DNA from: Acanthopleura granulata
Lineage: Eukaryota; Mollusca; Polyplacophora; Chitonida; Chitonidae
NCBI GenBank assembly: GCA_016165875.1
Contig: JABBOT010000080.1
Span: 33,556,364 to 33,620,363, forward strand
Direction: 5' to 3'
DNA: 64,000 nt
The first letter of the stretch is position 1; each line of letters opens with the position of its first letter. Positions 1 to 20,405 of the stretch are shown here, piece after piece. Below the pieces are notes generated by a model that was not told the DNA's origin, made no database searches, and saw only the letters and a list, made by a program, of their open reading frames with translations. Both the position numbers and the translations under genes were made by a program.

Positions 1-281
1 ATTGAACTCTCACCATGCCATGTGTACAACTGAGTGCAAAAATTAAACCAGAGACCTGATAACTGTGTGCACAAGTTGGACAATATATGCCTAATTGATA
101 ATATTAACAATTACGACATTAGATTTTAAATTGCATGCATGTGTTAGGCCAAGAAAATAACCCATTCAACGAGAACATATTCTGGCTTGGGTTAATGACT
201 TGCTTTCACACAGAATACACATATTATTAAATAAATACATACATTAATTATGGTTAGTGACTATATGATCTGTACACTAAC
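1..281 (-). other. intron of AFG3L2 running off the left edge
   Basis: AT-rich intronic sequence beginning with the donor GTTAGT just after the last visible exon. No exon of the missing peptidase half is seen here. Confidence 0.8.
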
Positions 282-8941
<8,660 letters not shown>

Positions 8942-9546
8942 GGTTCTTACCACCACAGACACAGAAGAGAGTTATGCAGTACTCTTTGAGAACTTATTAC
9001 GAAAACATCGGAGATCGACGGCGAGCGACGACCTTCAATAAATACACGGAGCTAGGATCATTCTGCTTGTAGGCGACAGAACGTATTTTTTACTTTCTTG
9101 AAAAAAAGCACTTGAAGTGCTTAGAGCCAATTCTAGTCATTTTATTTCATATTAGCTATTGTTTAATGTTATTTGTTTTATTCTCTATGTCTATAAATGG
9201 CGATAATAAAAGATTAGTTTATTATTAAAAATACGAAACTTGTTTAAGAAAGGCAGGGTTGTGGGCAGACAAATATTGTTTATCTCTTATTTGTAGCAAA
9301 GTATTCAAATTTAAATAGTTTAAACATTTGTTATTTTTTCAGTTAAATAATATTTATAAAGCCAGTAATTATAAAATAAGAAAAGAGAATAGAATACATT
9401 GGTAATCCGCGTTCGAGAAAAAAACAGAACAGACTTTTGAAGAGAAAAACGGAAGCCAAGCTACGGAGCGCGGCTATCGGTATTGCAAAGCTATCTCCTA
9501 CTTGATACACGTGCTTTGAGAGATTTAAACGGTTTGCCTGATCAAG
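8942..9546. promoter_or_regulatory. head-to-head intergenic region, likely bidirectional promoter of AFG3L2 and NOP9
   Basis: There are 605 bp between the divergent start codons of AFG3L2 (minus) and NOP9 (plus), with no gene inside. The centre (about 9,100-9,350) is AT-rich; the flanks near each ATG are more GC-rich with CpG-containing words such as 'cgacggcgagcgacgacc' and 'acggagcgcggctatcgg'. I see no unambiguous TATA box. A shared promoter is inferred from the arrangement alone. Confidence 0.55.
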
Positions 9547-12500
9547 ATGGACAAATTCAAACAAAATTCCTCCACTGATACGGAACCTAAAGTAAAAATT
9601 GGAGTACTGAAGGAGGAGACTTTAAATTATTATCGACGTGTTTCCCAGTCACTCGATGGCGGCTTTGATAACGAGGAAGATAAATGTGAGTATTTACCCG
9701 TACAGTTTGAATTCAAGACATCGCAGACATTGACTCGAAAAGCCCAGTTCGACAGTGTAAGTGGCTGGACTACTGTTGAAAAATGGCTCACTGGTACCGG
9801 CTTTGTTACTTTTACAAATGGGTTGACTCAAGGAATCGGCTTATACCAAATGTAATGTAGGGTTCGAGCTGTTATTTGTAGTGAAATTTTCACTGTGTAG
9901 TTCTATGGCCAGTGCTGGGCGCCACAGTAATGTACGTAGGCGACCGGTTAGCTGTGCTATACATGACATCTGACAGCGCTGCCAAGTTTGACTGGCCTAG
10001 TCATTGTAAGCAGCATTTGGCATGCTACATGGGTTAAGATGATCCCCCTTGACTGTGGCATGCTGAATGCTGCTAAAGTATGATATAAGATAGCAGTGTA
10101 AGCAGCTGGTAATAGGCCAGTTGATTAACAAGCAACAAAATATTTTTTTACCAATTAACCAAGGAATATTTATTTAAGACCTTCCTCATCTTGTGTCTTG
10201 GTCCTGTACTTTTACTCTTAGTCACAGAGACACTACTTGCTTAACTCAATCAAGCTTTTTTCACAGGGTCGTAGCCAGATGGTTAAGGTGTTTTCCTTTC
10301 TCTCAATGAAACACACAAGATGTACTTAAAAAGCCAGCCTTGAATAGGATATTTGCAGATTCCCCCCCCCCCCCCCCACTGTTTATTGGGCTTGGGTGAC
10401 ATAAGAACAGTCAGTGACACTTCTATGGCCGTGTGTTACGTCAAATGTTCGTTGCGGACCACATGTTTTTCATCATTATGATCGCATATCTCTGCTTCAC
10501 CCGTAGGAGTGTTTGTAACTTGCTACATGTTTGTTGTTTACTCCACGCACCCTGTTTTCCTCCACCGTAAATGTAAAAAGTTTTTGAGTATAAATAAAAA
10601 AAAGAATGATTCAATTTCTCACACCAATTCACCCAGATGCCTAAGGTAAACCATTTTTGGATTTGGGTTTTTTTTTTCAGATTTGTTCGTGAACAATGTC
10701 GTATTACAGTTGAGTGAGGAGGCCGTCAGTGTAGCTCAGAACCAGACGGCCAGCAGAATTATTGAAGATCTAATCACCCTGTGTGACAAGGATCAAGTCA
10801 GGTGTCTGATGACAGCATTCAGCCAAGACTGGTACACTGTCTGTACAGATAGATTTGCCAGCCATGTGTTGCAGAAACTACTATTGACATTACCAGGGCA
10901 CCTGTCAAAGTCAGGGGAGATCACTCTGAGAGACAGCAACAAAGATGAGAAGACCCTGGAGGAGTTGCTCCTCTTGCTATGTGACGTTGTTGAAACTCGT
11001 TTAGAGGAGTTTGTGAGACATGTGTATGCCAGTCACATTGTTAGAGTGATGTTAGAAGTTGTGGGCGGAGTTAGCGTGGAGGAGAGATTAGTACGGAGTA
11101 AATTATCCAGATGTCAAAACAAAGGTTAGTTGATTTGATTAGCCTCTGGAGTGTTAGCTACATGTTCTAATTTAAAGGTAATCATCAGTAATAGTAGCAG
11201 CTTTTGTGTCTTCTCTAAATGGTCATGCTGGCTCCCTGTCCAGTCATCCGTGGAAAGGTCTGCTAGCAGCCTGCGGATGGTCGTGGGTTTCCCTGGGCTC
11301 TGCAGCGTTTCTTCCAACATAATGGTGGCTTATGTCGTTCAAGTAAAACATTCTTGAATATGTCATAAAACAACAATCAGATAAATAGATAGTTGGTCAC
11401 CTCCAGTGTTGAACTGAGACATAGTGTGGTTGAAGTAGAAAAATGCCTTTCATGTCCTAAATATGAAATAATTACTGTCTGAAATCATGGTGCAGTTGCC
11501 ACCAAAGTAAGACAATTGTCCTGTGAGCATCGTGTATTATTATTTATCCTTAGAGCAAAAGGAGGCATTCAAATCTTGTAAAATGCCCAAATCAGTGAGC
11601 GAGAAGCTCTCCACCCTGACAGAAAATATCATGAGCCTGAATCATCTGGAAGGTAAGAAATCTTCAAACTTTTAAATATTTCTAGTAATAGGCAATATTG
11701 TTTGTAGTGTGATATCAATGCTTTCGAATGTGTACTTGGTTAAATCCTGTAATATGCCAAAGTAAATCAAACTTTAGAGAATTTGCACACTTTGATGGAA
11801 AATATGGTGAACATTATCAGTTAGTTTTCACTTGCTTTCCTATGTCCCAGCAGCATGGCAGAAGTATTACACTCCAATCAATCAAGGGCCCTCTGTAGCC
11901 CAGTGCTTAGTGTTTTAGCGCAGCACAGTGACTCAGGAGCCTCTCAACAATACGGTTGCTGTGAGTTCAAGTCATGCCCATGCTGGTTTTCTCTCCTGTT
12001 ATATGTAGAAAGATCTGCAAGCAATGTGTGAATGGCTATGGTTTTTTCCCAGCCTGGTTTCCTGGCACCATAATGTGGTCGCTGATGGTTAAGTGAAATA
12101 TCCTTGTATAGCATAAAGAACCAATCAAATAAATAAATAAATTTTGGCCATCCTTAAAAATGTATATATATATATTTTTTTTTTTGATGTTAGTATTACG
12201 GCTGATGAAAAAGATAGGGATTTTTTATGAAATTTCAAATTAAGAAAAAAATTTTGAAATAAACTTGCATCAATAAAAACTTTAGAGTAGATCCTGTTTT
12301 TTGAGGTGTCAGTCAGGTTTACACCCAGCAGACTTATTTCAGTGATTGCCATACCTGTGCTGACAGGACCTTTTTACTGGTCATTTATTTAGGGTACCTG
12401 ACGGAGACCCTGTCCACGACTGTGATCCAGACATTACTGCTGGTCTTACATAGCAGACAACCACAGCTCTGTCAGCAGTACTGCCAAAAAATCCTGCAAG

Positions 12501-15500
12501 TGTCCAGCCTTCTGTCAGCTAAATCTGCATCAGAGGCAGAGGATGCTGGGTACGTTAGAATAGGTTCACACATTTTTCCTCACACATTCTACTAGTAAAG
12601 GTGGAGAAAACATAAACAGTACACAAAGTTCATATGAAAGAGCGCGGAAAGTTACTTGTAAATGTGATCTACAGTATTTTCTTTTCGATTTTTATTTAAG
12701 GAGAAAAAGACACTTGAAGATAATTTTTGTATGGTGTGTATTTGGACCTCTTTTGATATATACATTCTTTGTGTCCCAAATACCCGCCATACAAACTACC
12801 TCTTTTCACGTGGCAGAAAAATAAAGACCATATTTGCAAATAAGTTTTGACGCGATTTCATGTGATTTTGGCATCACCTTTAGGTCTTCTTCTCCTTTAA
12901 AGGCTGACCCAGTACACTGTAGGAAGTCCTACACCCTGTGATTCCAGCCATACTTCTAGCACTGCATCATCTGATCCCTAGGATTATTTTACTTACAGCA
13001 GACCTACAAAATCATCCCTGACTAAAATGCCCATTTTGCGTGCTTCTAAGAGTTCTGTTAATCTTAGAAAGGTGTTTCAAGGTTTGTTAGGAAAGTAAGA
13101 TGATATCCTGTGTGATAGTGAACAGGTGTTTTGGTTGAGGGAACACATACATGTATATACATATTGTCAAAGGCTGAGGGGCCTGATTTTGTATTTTCAG
13201 ACATCCTCATTGTATATATATTTAATGTGTTATGGGGATAGTGTCGAAGTCCATTTACTTAATGTTAGTGTATAATATTTTAATGTTTGCAGTCTGCCTC
13301 CTTTGGTTCAGAATGTATCGGGGTCATACTTGGTAGAGCAGTTACTTGCTCTTAGTTCCGAAGCAGTCCACCAGGAGATGATGACTAAGCTGTTTCAGGG
13401 CAAAGCTCTTCTCTTTGCTGTTGATCCTCAGGCAAACTTTGTGCTGCAAAAAGTTTTCACTACCATTAAAGATGCCAACCAGGTAGCAAGTATTGTTCTT
13501 TTCAGTTTGCATAATTATTATTTTTTAATTACAAAATGATAAATCATTACCTGGAAAATTTCTTTATGGTCTACTGAAAAACAGTCTTTACTGTTGTTAA
13601 TCTTTTTCTGTGTATTTTGGCAAATAACAACAGTGTATTAAACATAATCTGTGTTGTATTCATTGAATTTAACTGTGCTAGGGCAATGCTGATCGATTCG
13701 GTCAAAGAATGTTACAAGTTGTTATGTAAAAGTAAGTCTTTTAAAAGTAAAAGTAAAAAAGAGTAATAAAAGTTTCAACTGCAGTCACATAAGGAAGGTG
13801 TATACACGGATCACATTTTGTTTAATCTTTGGTCACACCTTCTCCATTCATATTTTCATCAGTCACCTTTCCCAAAAAACACATTCAAAACATCCAAATG
13901 GAATCAAGCTAGAAAATCTTGCCGTGTTTTGGAAGTAGATAAAAACTAGAAAAAAATCACCCCATAGTGTTCTTTCTTGATTTGATACCTCCCACACAGA
14001 GACCTGTTTAACAGAAACCTTATCAATTTGTTAGTATTTTTTTGCTTCACTTTTGGAATTGGATCATAAACGAGGCGCCAATCAACAAAGCTACAGTTGT
14101 TTGTAACTGCCTTGGCTACGTACGAATGTCTTTAACTTGCGTTGCTATGGTACATGTTGTTTTCCTGAAAATTGTCTAATAAAGGTTTGTAGGGCTCTAT
14201 CTTTGTGTAGCAGTATACATGTACCTCACCTGAAGAACAGCAACTGAACATGTGGCCTTGTTTTAAGTTTTGTATTGATCATCAGAACGTGTTTACTTTG
14301 TTTCAGTTCAAGCTGCTCTTCAAGGAATTGTCCCACCATGTTGAGGACATCTTAGCTATCCATCATTTGGGGGTCATTAGCAAGGTCGCTGAAACTTGTC
14401 AACGATTGGCCTGTTGTCAGGACAAATTTGTCAAGGTAATAATCTTAAGTCAGCTTTGTGAAGCAAAGAAGGTCTGTTTGGCGAAATTCATCATGAAATG
14501 TCATTATCGGTATGATGTTTTCATGAAGATTTGACCAGCACTAAACACGTTGAGGTATCAATCATTTACAAACACCATTGAGCCTGCCAAGGGTGTTGTA
14601 TGCTGATGTAAGCAAAGAGGCAAATGAGTGATTTAGTGTTTCAAGACCACTGTGCATGTTAGATTTTACTGCTCAGTCAGGTACTTTGTCCTACACAATA
14701 TTGTCTGGGTACCCAAGCCAAAGTGACTATTGTTCCCTTTTATTACACAAGTACCGCGTTAACAGTTTCCTCACAAATCTTCTGTATGAAAGCAATAGAC
14801 TACACAGCTTGGACCTGAGCTACTTTAGGGAGGAAAGGTCTCCCATTACACCATCAAGTCATTCTACGTGTGAATATTTAATATATTGGTACCTGTACTA
14901 TACCCCTCAAACATCTGGTTTCAGAGAAACAGTGCCCACACTGGAATCTTGGCCAACAGGGGCACACAGTAAAAGTATATGTTTATAATTATTCCTGATT
15001 TTGATTATAAATTTGTTCAAACAGGAATGACCGTTCAGCAATAATGGAACGTATCTTTCAGTTCAGTAAGGAAGATTGTTAGGCACCTGACTGAGGGTGT
15101 CCAATTGATGAAAAATTCTTTAGTATGGAGTTAAACTTTTACTTTCATTTCTTTCAATTTCTTTCCAATTTGTCACTGTTTTGTATTTTCACAGTACCTT
15201 CAGAAAGCATTTCACTGTTATAAACCAGCAGAAAGAAGAAAATCAGTAGTACCTCTTCTTTCTTCGCTGTCCACGTATGAAGTGTTCTATAAAGCAGACG
15301 GTCAAAATGAAGATCAGGAATCAGAGGCCAGTGCTGAAAAGGTGATGAGAAGGTCACATAGGTACTATGATAAAAATGTGACAGAATTTAATTGTATGTG
15401 TACAGTTTTATAAAAGTATCCTAACTGTCGTATAAGAGGGATTGAAGTGACAGAAGTGGCTGTCATATATTTAATGAAATATTCTTTAGTGTGGCCTAAA

Positions 15501-17975
15501 ATATCAATGAAACAAATAAATAACTGCTTTCTTCAAAAGTTAAAAATGTGTGAATAAGACATTGAACGCTGTTCAGATAATTTATGTTGGTATGGAAAGA
15601 ATTGAAAACGAGTGAATTCAGAATATTTTTCAAAGATTATAAACACTGGTTCTCTACCAGAAATAAGCCAACCAGGAGCTGCGACTGTTGTGAATATGAG
15701 AGCAATTTTTGTCTTGGCTGTGCAAGATCTGTCAAGCTGTTCATGGGAAAGTGTGAGCTAATCTCTGGTTTGAATTCAAAAGAATTCACTGCTCTGTCTC
15801 TATGAAGTGTTGTACAACTAAGTTAACTGCTGTTATTGACATGAGGGTATTAATACCATCTGGGTTCATCTGTGTAGGAAATACCAGTGAAGCCATCCCT
15901 GAGTCAGGTAAACCTTCACGGTTCTGTGATCCTCCAGCACATGTTACGGTTCGAGGACCCTGGCCCAGTGGTGGACAGCCTGCTCAGTTTAGACCCCTCA
16001 CAGTTAATACAGCTGGCTTGTAGCCCGTGTGGCAGTCACATCATCGACACGTTCTACAAGAGCCCCAGTGTCTCAGGCAATCGCAAAGAACAAATGATTC
16101 AAAGGCTGAAGGTACATGGTTTTTTGTTGATTGGTGAAGTGGAAGTAAGCAAGATCTGAACAACACATTATGTCACATGGATTCATGATGAACTGGAAGT
16201 GCTGTGTTGATAGGAAAGTATGCAGTGGATGTGGGAGACAATGCCCCAAGTTTCCTCCACCCACTAAATTCACTGCCATTGCATACGTGTAAAAATTCAT
16301 GTGTAGGGCGTTAAACAACAATCAAGTAAGTAAATAAAACCAGCCCCAATGAAATATGTTGAAAAGTAATTCAAAATTATATCTAACATTTTGGAAGACT
16401 TACACTTTGATTTTATAGACTGCACACCAAGGTTTCTGTCAACACTGGCTGTATTTCCTCAGGGCTGTTACCTGGAGTTGGCCTGCAGTAAGAATGGAAG
16501 TCGGGCATTACAGACTATATGGGACTGCTCGTCTCTGAAACAGAAGACTGGTCTGGCAGAAGAACTTGCGAAACACGAGTCCAAGCTGAAAGGGGATCAG
16601 TTTGGCCGATTTATGCACAGGAACTTTGCCATATATCACTTCATTCACAGACGGAAGGATTGGCGAGAACTTCAAGGAGCAAAGATTAAAAAACGCAAAA
16701 TGTTTGAAGATATATTGCAGGAATCACGTAAGTTTTTTGCACGCGGAAAGTAATTTTTTTTTTTAACAGGAGCAGCTGATATTTTTTGATCGAGAACATT
16801 AAGAGAATGATGACATAAGCCCATGGCTTGAAAATCACAAAATTTGTTTAACAAAACAAATGGAGCAAAGAAGTTGTTTCTGTTTATAACAATTGTTTAG
16901 TGAATGCAACATGAGTCCAGTGGGATTTATTTATGTTTACATTGAAATTTTTTTAAGTATTCGGTCAGCCTTGCGACTGAGAGGGAAAAAAATACCACCT
17001 TGTTATTCATAATAAATATACCTTTATTTTCAGAATCTGGTGCCAAAAAACACAAAAAAGAGAGCAGTGACAACACATCACTAAGGCTGACAGATCAGGT
17101 GAGGTTTGTTGATAGAGACGAAGCTTTGGGCTTAATGGAGGACTCTTTCAACTCATTCCCGCCATAACAAAGTGGTCTTGAAGCTGTATGTCGTGTTTTT
17201 TGCACGTCTAAAGGACGCTTAAGTGATATGATGAAAGAACAAGAATTGTCGCACTCAGGCTTCGCGTGGATGGCTTGCTGGTTGGCTCTTATGACGAAAG
17301 GGAAACTCTCGTCAGAGTTGATGTGCCATTGACCAGTAAGGCTGTTTGATGCTAGGCAATGATGCTAGGTTCTCGCTCCTGAGTCAGGAGGTTTGTCAGT
17401 ACCAAAAAAAGGGCAGTGGTTTTCTGTGCCCAGTTTCTTCCTGCCATAATGCTGGACACCCTCATACAAGTGAAATATTCTTGAGTACTGTGTAAAACAC
17501 CAGTCAAATAAGTGAAATAAATCCTTCATTCCACAACCCTCAAAACAGCTTTCTGAAATATAAAACGGTTTCATGAGATGTAAACATGAAAAAGATTGAT
17601 ATGTTCTGAGGGAAGGCTGAGAAACTTGTTTGGCGAAAGGCTGGTTTTTCAACATTTTCCGAAGGTGGGCAGTGTCATCTGTCGACGACCGTAGGTTCGA
17701 ACTTGGAATATTTGGTTGTCTAGCAGTATGGAAGAGTTGCAAGGTCAGGATTTTGCTTCATGGTGATTCATATTATTTATTGCAAGGATGAAGAAGAGCG
17801 TGAGTTTGATATCGGGGATATGTTCCGAATGAGGGCCAAGAGACAAGATGACAGGAAGGCAACAGGAAAGTGGGACAAATCCAGTGGAAACCGGAACAAG
17901 CCCAAGGGAAAGTGGCAGCAGCAACAAAAGTCACATAGACAGTTCCCAAAAAAGAAAAAGAAATTTAGAAAGTGA
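9547..17975 (+). CDS. NOP9: NOP9, nucleolar Pumilio-repeat RNA-binding protein (11 exons, 685 aa)
   Basis: Family role: binds pre-rRNA in the nucleolus and is needed for 18S rRNA maturation. Exons: 9547-9685, 10681-11124, 11554-11652, 12393-12549, 13293-13482, 14307-14435, 15195-15341, 15878-16111, 16463-16727, 17034-17098, 17787-17975; all have GT/AG junctions, compatible phases and no internal stop. The N-terminal region (ETLNYYRRV, then LFVNNVVLQL and AQNQTASRIIEDLI) matches the NOP9 family. PUF-type repeats include DRFASHVLQKLL, VYASHIVRVML, SGSYLVEQLLAL, PQANFVLQKVF, LHGSVILQHML, PCGSHIIDTFY, KNGSRALQTIW and QFGRFMHRNFAIYHF. The tail is Lys/Arg-rich (KKKKKFRK), fitting nucleolar targeting. 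The length is slightly above the usual 600-650. The ATG at 9547 begins the first exon and no upstream in-frame coding sequence is seen. Confidence 0.95.
10362..10378 (+). repeat. poly-C tract in NOP9 intron 1
   Basis: About 17 consecutive C bases in the first NOP9 intron. The length is probably variable and prone to assembly error. Confidence 0.9.
11216..11388 (+). repeat. SINE, 5'-truncated
   Basis: The body starts near 'tggtcatgctggctccc' and continues through 'gatggtcgtgggtttcc' and 'cataatggtgg' to 'aagtaaaacattcttgaa' and an AT-rich tail. It lies in NOP9 intron 2. Confidence 0.8.
11885..12142 (+). repeat. SINE, near full length
   Basis: The tRNA-like head (gccctctgtagcccagtg) is followed by 'gttgctgtgagttcaagtc', the GC-rich body, 'aagtgaaatatccttg' and an (AAAT)n tail. 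It is diverged and lies in NOP9 intron 3. Confidence 0.85.
16226..16340 (+). repeat. degenerate SINE-like 3' part
   Basis: 'tttcctccacccac', a spaced 'tgtagggcgttaaacaacaatcaa' and an (AAGT/AAAT)n tail resemble the window's SINE families. It lies in NOP9 intron 8. Confidence 0.5.
17360..17524 (+). repeat. SINE, 3' half
   Basis: 'cctgccataatgctgg', 'caagtgaaatattcttgagt', 'gtaaaacaccagtcaaataa' and an A-rich tail, in NOP9 intron 10. Confidence 0.8.
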
Positions 17976-18837
17976 TATTTGTCAGTGAAAATAGTTTCTC
18001 AATTAAATTTAGAAAGTGACTGATGGGGGAAGCTCAGTTTGCTTTCTTTGATTGTGTAGGAAATTGTTATTTCCGTTTTTTATTTCTTCATGGTGTATTG
18101 TATACACGATTCATTGCTGTATAGGTGTTGTAATTTAATATATTCATCTGTATTTCTGAGAAAAAAAATAAGAACAGGTCTGCCTACGTGTGTACTGATT
18201 TTGTTTTGTTTCCCTGGTAACTAAAAAAGGGTGGGGAAAAGTTTGTAAATACTGTCTGTGGACTTTTGTAAGTTATTTGTGTGTTTTTACAGTGAATCAA
18301 CTATACATGGAACGTCATAGAATTTCTTCCCAATAGTCGCCCAGGTGTACAATACGTTGTACAAATAGCCGATGAGCTTAATAAAAATCCTGTGAAGTTA
18401 TGTGATTTACTGAAAATCATGTAAAAATACTGGTGATATTTCACCATTAAAGTGTAGCTCTAAACAGCTTAACTTTTTAGTTGGTGTTATGGCTATTTGA
18501 TGAAATCATGGAGTCTACAGGGTCTGGGAAGCTAGTTCAGTTTTTGGCCCCTTTTGGCAAGCAATTCCAATGTCTTCCTACTCAACAATTTTTCAGTTAT
18601 ATATGATGACGATGAACACGTAATTAGCATTGTTCGTTAAAATAAAATTCTTGCTGATTAGGTCACAGTTTTATGTTAGGGATCCCCAAACATGGTTTTC
18701 TCCACCCATAAACCTGACTGCAGTCGTACCAATCAAAGAAGTCAATGAAGTTATCTTGGCCCAAATTGTTTGTGATATGGGGCACAGGACACCAGCAGCA
18801 CGGTTTTCTCACACAGACACCTTGCAGCCTTACATAA

Positions 18838-19098
18838 GTTTAGCCCAGTCGATTAGCGCGCTAGCGCAACGTAATGACCCAGAAACCTCCCACCAATGCT
18901 GTCGCGGTGAGTTCCAGCCCAGCTCATGCTGGCTTCCTCTCCGGCGGTACGTGGGAAGGTTCGGCAGCAACCTGTGGATAGTCGTGGGTTTCCCCCGGGA
19001 TCTGCCCGGTTTCCTCCCACCATAATGCTGGAAGCCGCCGTGGTATAAGTGAAATATTCTTGAGTACGGCGTAAAACATCAGTCAAATAAATAAGTTT
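18838..19098 (+). repeat. SINE, near full length
   Basis: Head 'gcccagtcgattagcgcgct' followed by the complete body: 'gtgagttccagcccagctc', 'gtgggtttcccccggg', 'cctcccaccataatgctgg', 'aagtgaaatattcttgagta' and an (AAAT)n tail. It is one of the best-preserved copies. Confidence 0.9.
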
Positions 19099-19321
19099 AT
19101 TATTTATGTAGTTAATGTTTAACACAGTTTCAAGAGTAAGGCTGTGCTCATGTTTGCGTGTGGAGGAAGCAATTGTGCAACCTAAAAGGCCATGCTGGCA
19201 CAAATTAGTTGAGGTGAGGAGCCAGACGGGCGTTGGTCATCGGGAGCAGGCCATGGTCAAATTGTTAAGAGGCTGGTCTCTCAGTGATCATAGGACGCGC
19301 TGATTTGGGATGGCTTGATAA

Positions 19322-19390
19322 CGAAAAACCCTCCGTCGTGTAAGTGAAATACTCTGGAGTGCGGCGTAAAACACCAACCAAATAAATCAG
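19322..19390 (+). repeat. SINE 3' end fragment
   Basis: 'cgtgtaagtgaaatactctg' followed by 'gcggcgtaaaacaccaacca' and an A-rich tail. Confidence 0.75.
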
Positions 19391-20405
19391 ATAACGAAAA
19401 GTGGTCAACGACGCTTGTTTGCATAATCTGTAGATTTTCAATTCACCAAAATAGCGTGCATATCTGAAACGTCACAAATTCGTCAGTAATTTATCGAAAT
19501 CTGGTTCATTACCCGCTTGCACTCTGTCTTTGTATAAGCACGTAGTTATAAAAGAGAGAACTCCACGGTATATGTGAAAAATTCTTGTGTATGATTTCAA
19601 ACAGTACTCAAACATAGGTGGCCCATTCACTCGGATTTTGTCGCTCAAGACCTGTCTAGTTCTAGTCTAACCAACAAGCCATTCAAACCGTTCATGAACA
19701 TTTCACTGTATGATGGTGGTCAAATCTGTGTAGTTGGGGGGGGGGGCATCACACCATTCTCTCTGCGAGGGCGGCCTCAGATGACGCATATCATATCAGA
19801 AATTTAAATCTGCATTACGATCATATGACGGCGATGTCTGTAGCAAGCCAGAACCAATGCCAGCAACTGTAGAGTGCTGCCTCAACGGAACGCCATGCCA
19901 AGGACACAGACATGACTAGCCAATTCACAATACATGACAACGAACTGACAACACCTGGCCTGTCCCGTATTGTTGACCGCCGTAGGAAGGAGAGTGAAGA
20001 TTGTAAACATTTTGGGGGAATTAACACTCCTCAGGATCGAACTCAGAACTACTCTTGATAAAGGCCGATTCTCTGAATTCTCTGGCTCTTTCTCCGAAAG
20101 GCATAACAGAGGTATCTGCACTGGGGTAACCAATGGAGATTTGACGAACTAAACAGTGAAAGTGTCTTGGTGTTGGTGTAGAAGTGCGCAATACATGTGA
20201 CACGTGTACGCACCACGTCCTTGACATTTATAGCCTACTATCAGCGTTTCCAGTCAGTGATGTCTAGGAAGAAAACAGATGGTGATAACATAACCACACA
20301 CTGGAGGGATCCCCAACTAAAAGTCCACCCGAACACCTGACTCCCAAAATATTAAAGCTGATAAAAAGCTTTTAACAGAAGGAAACGATCTACGGACAAG
20401 GCAAA

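Larger units (their letters stand above)
17976..20405 (+). other. NOP9 3' flank and upstream region of first GH16 gene
   Basis: No supported gene. It holds the likely NOP9 3' UTR, with a candidate polyadenylation signal AATAAA at 18380-18385, then SINE copies, a poly-G run near 19,736-19,747, and the 5' flank and UTR of the first GH16 gene. Open frames here are short and overlap SINE sequence. Confidence 0.6.
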
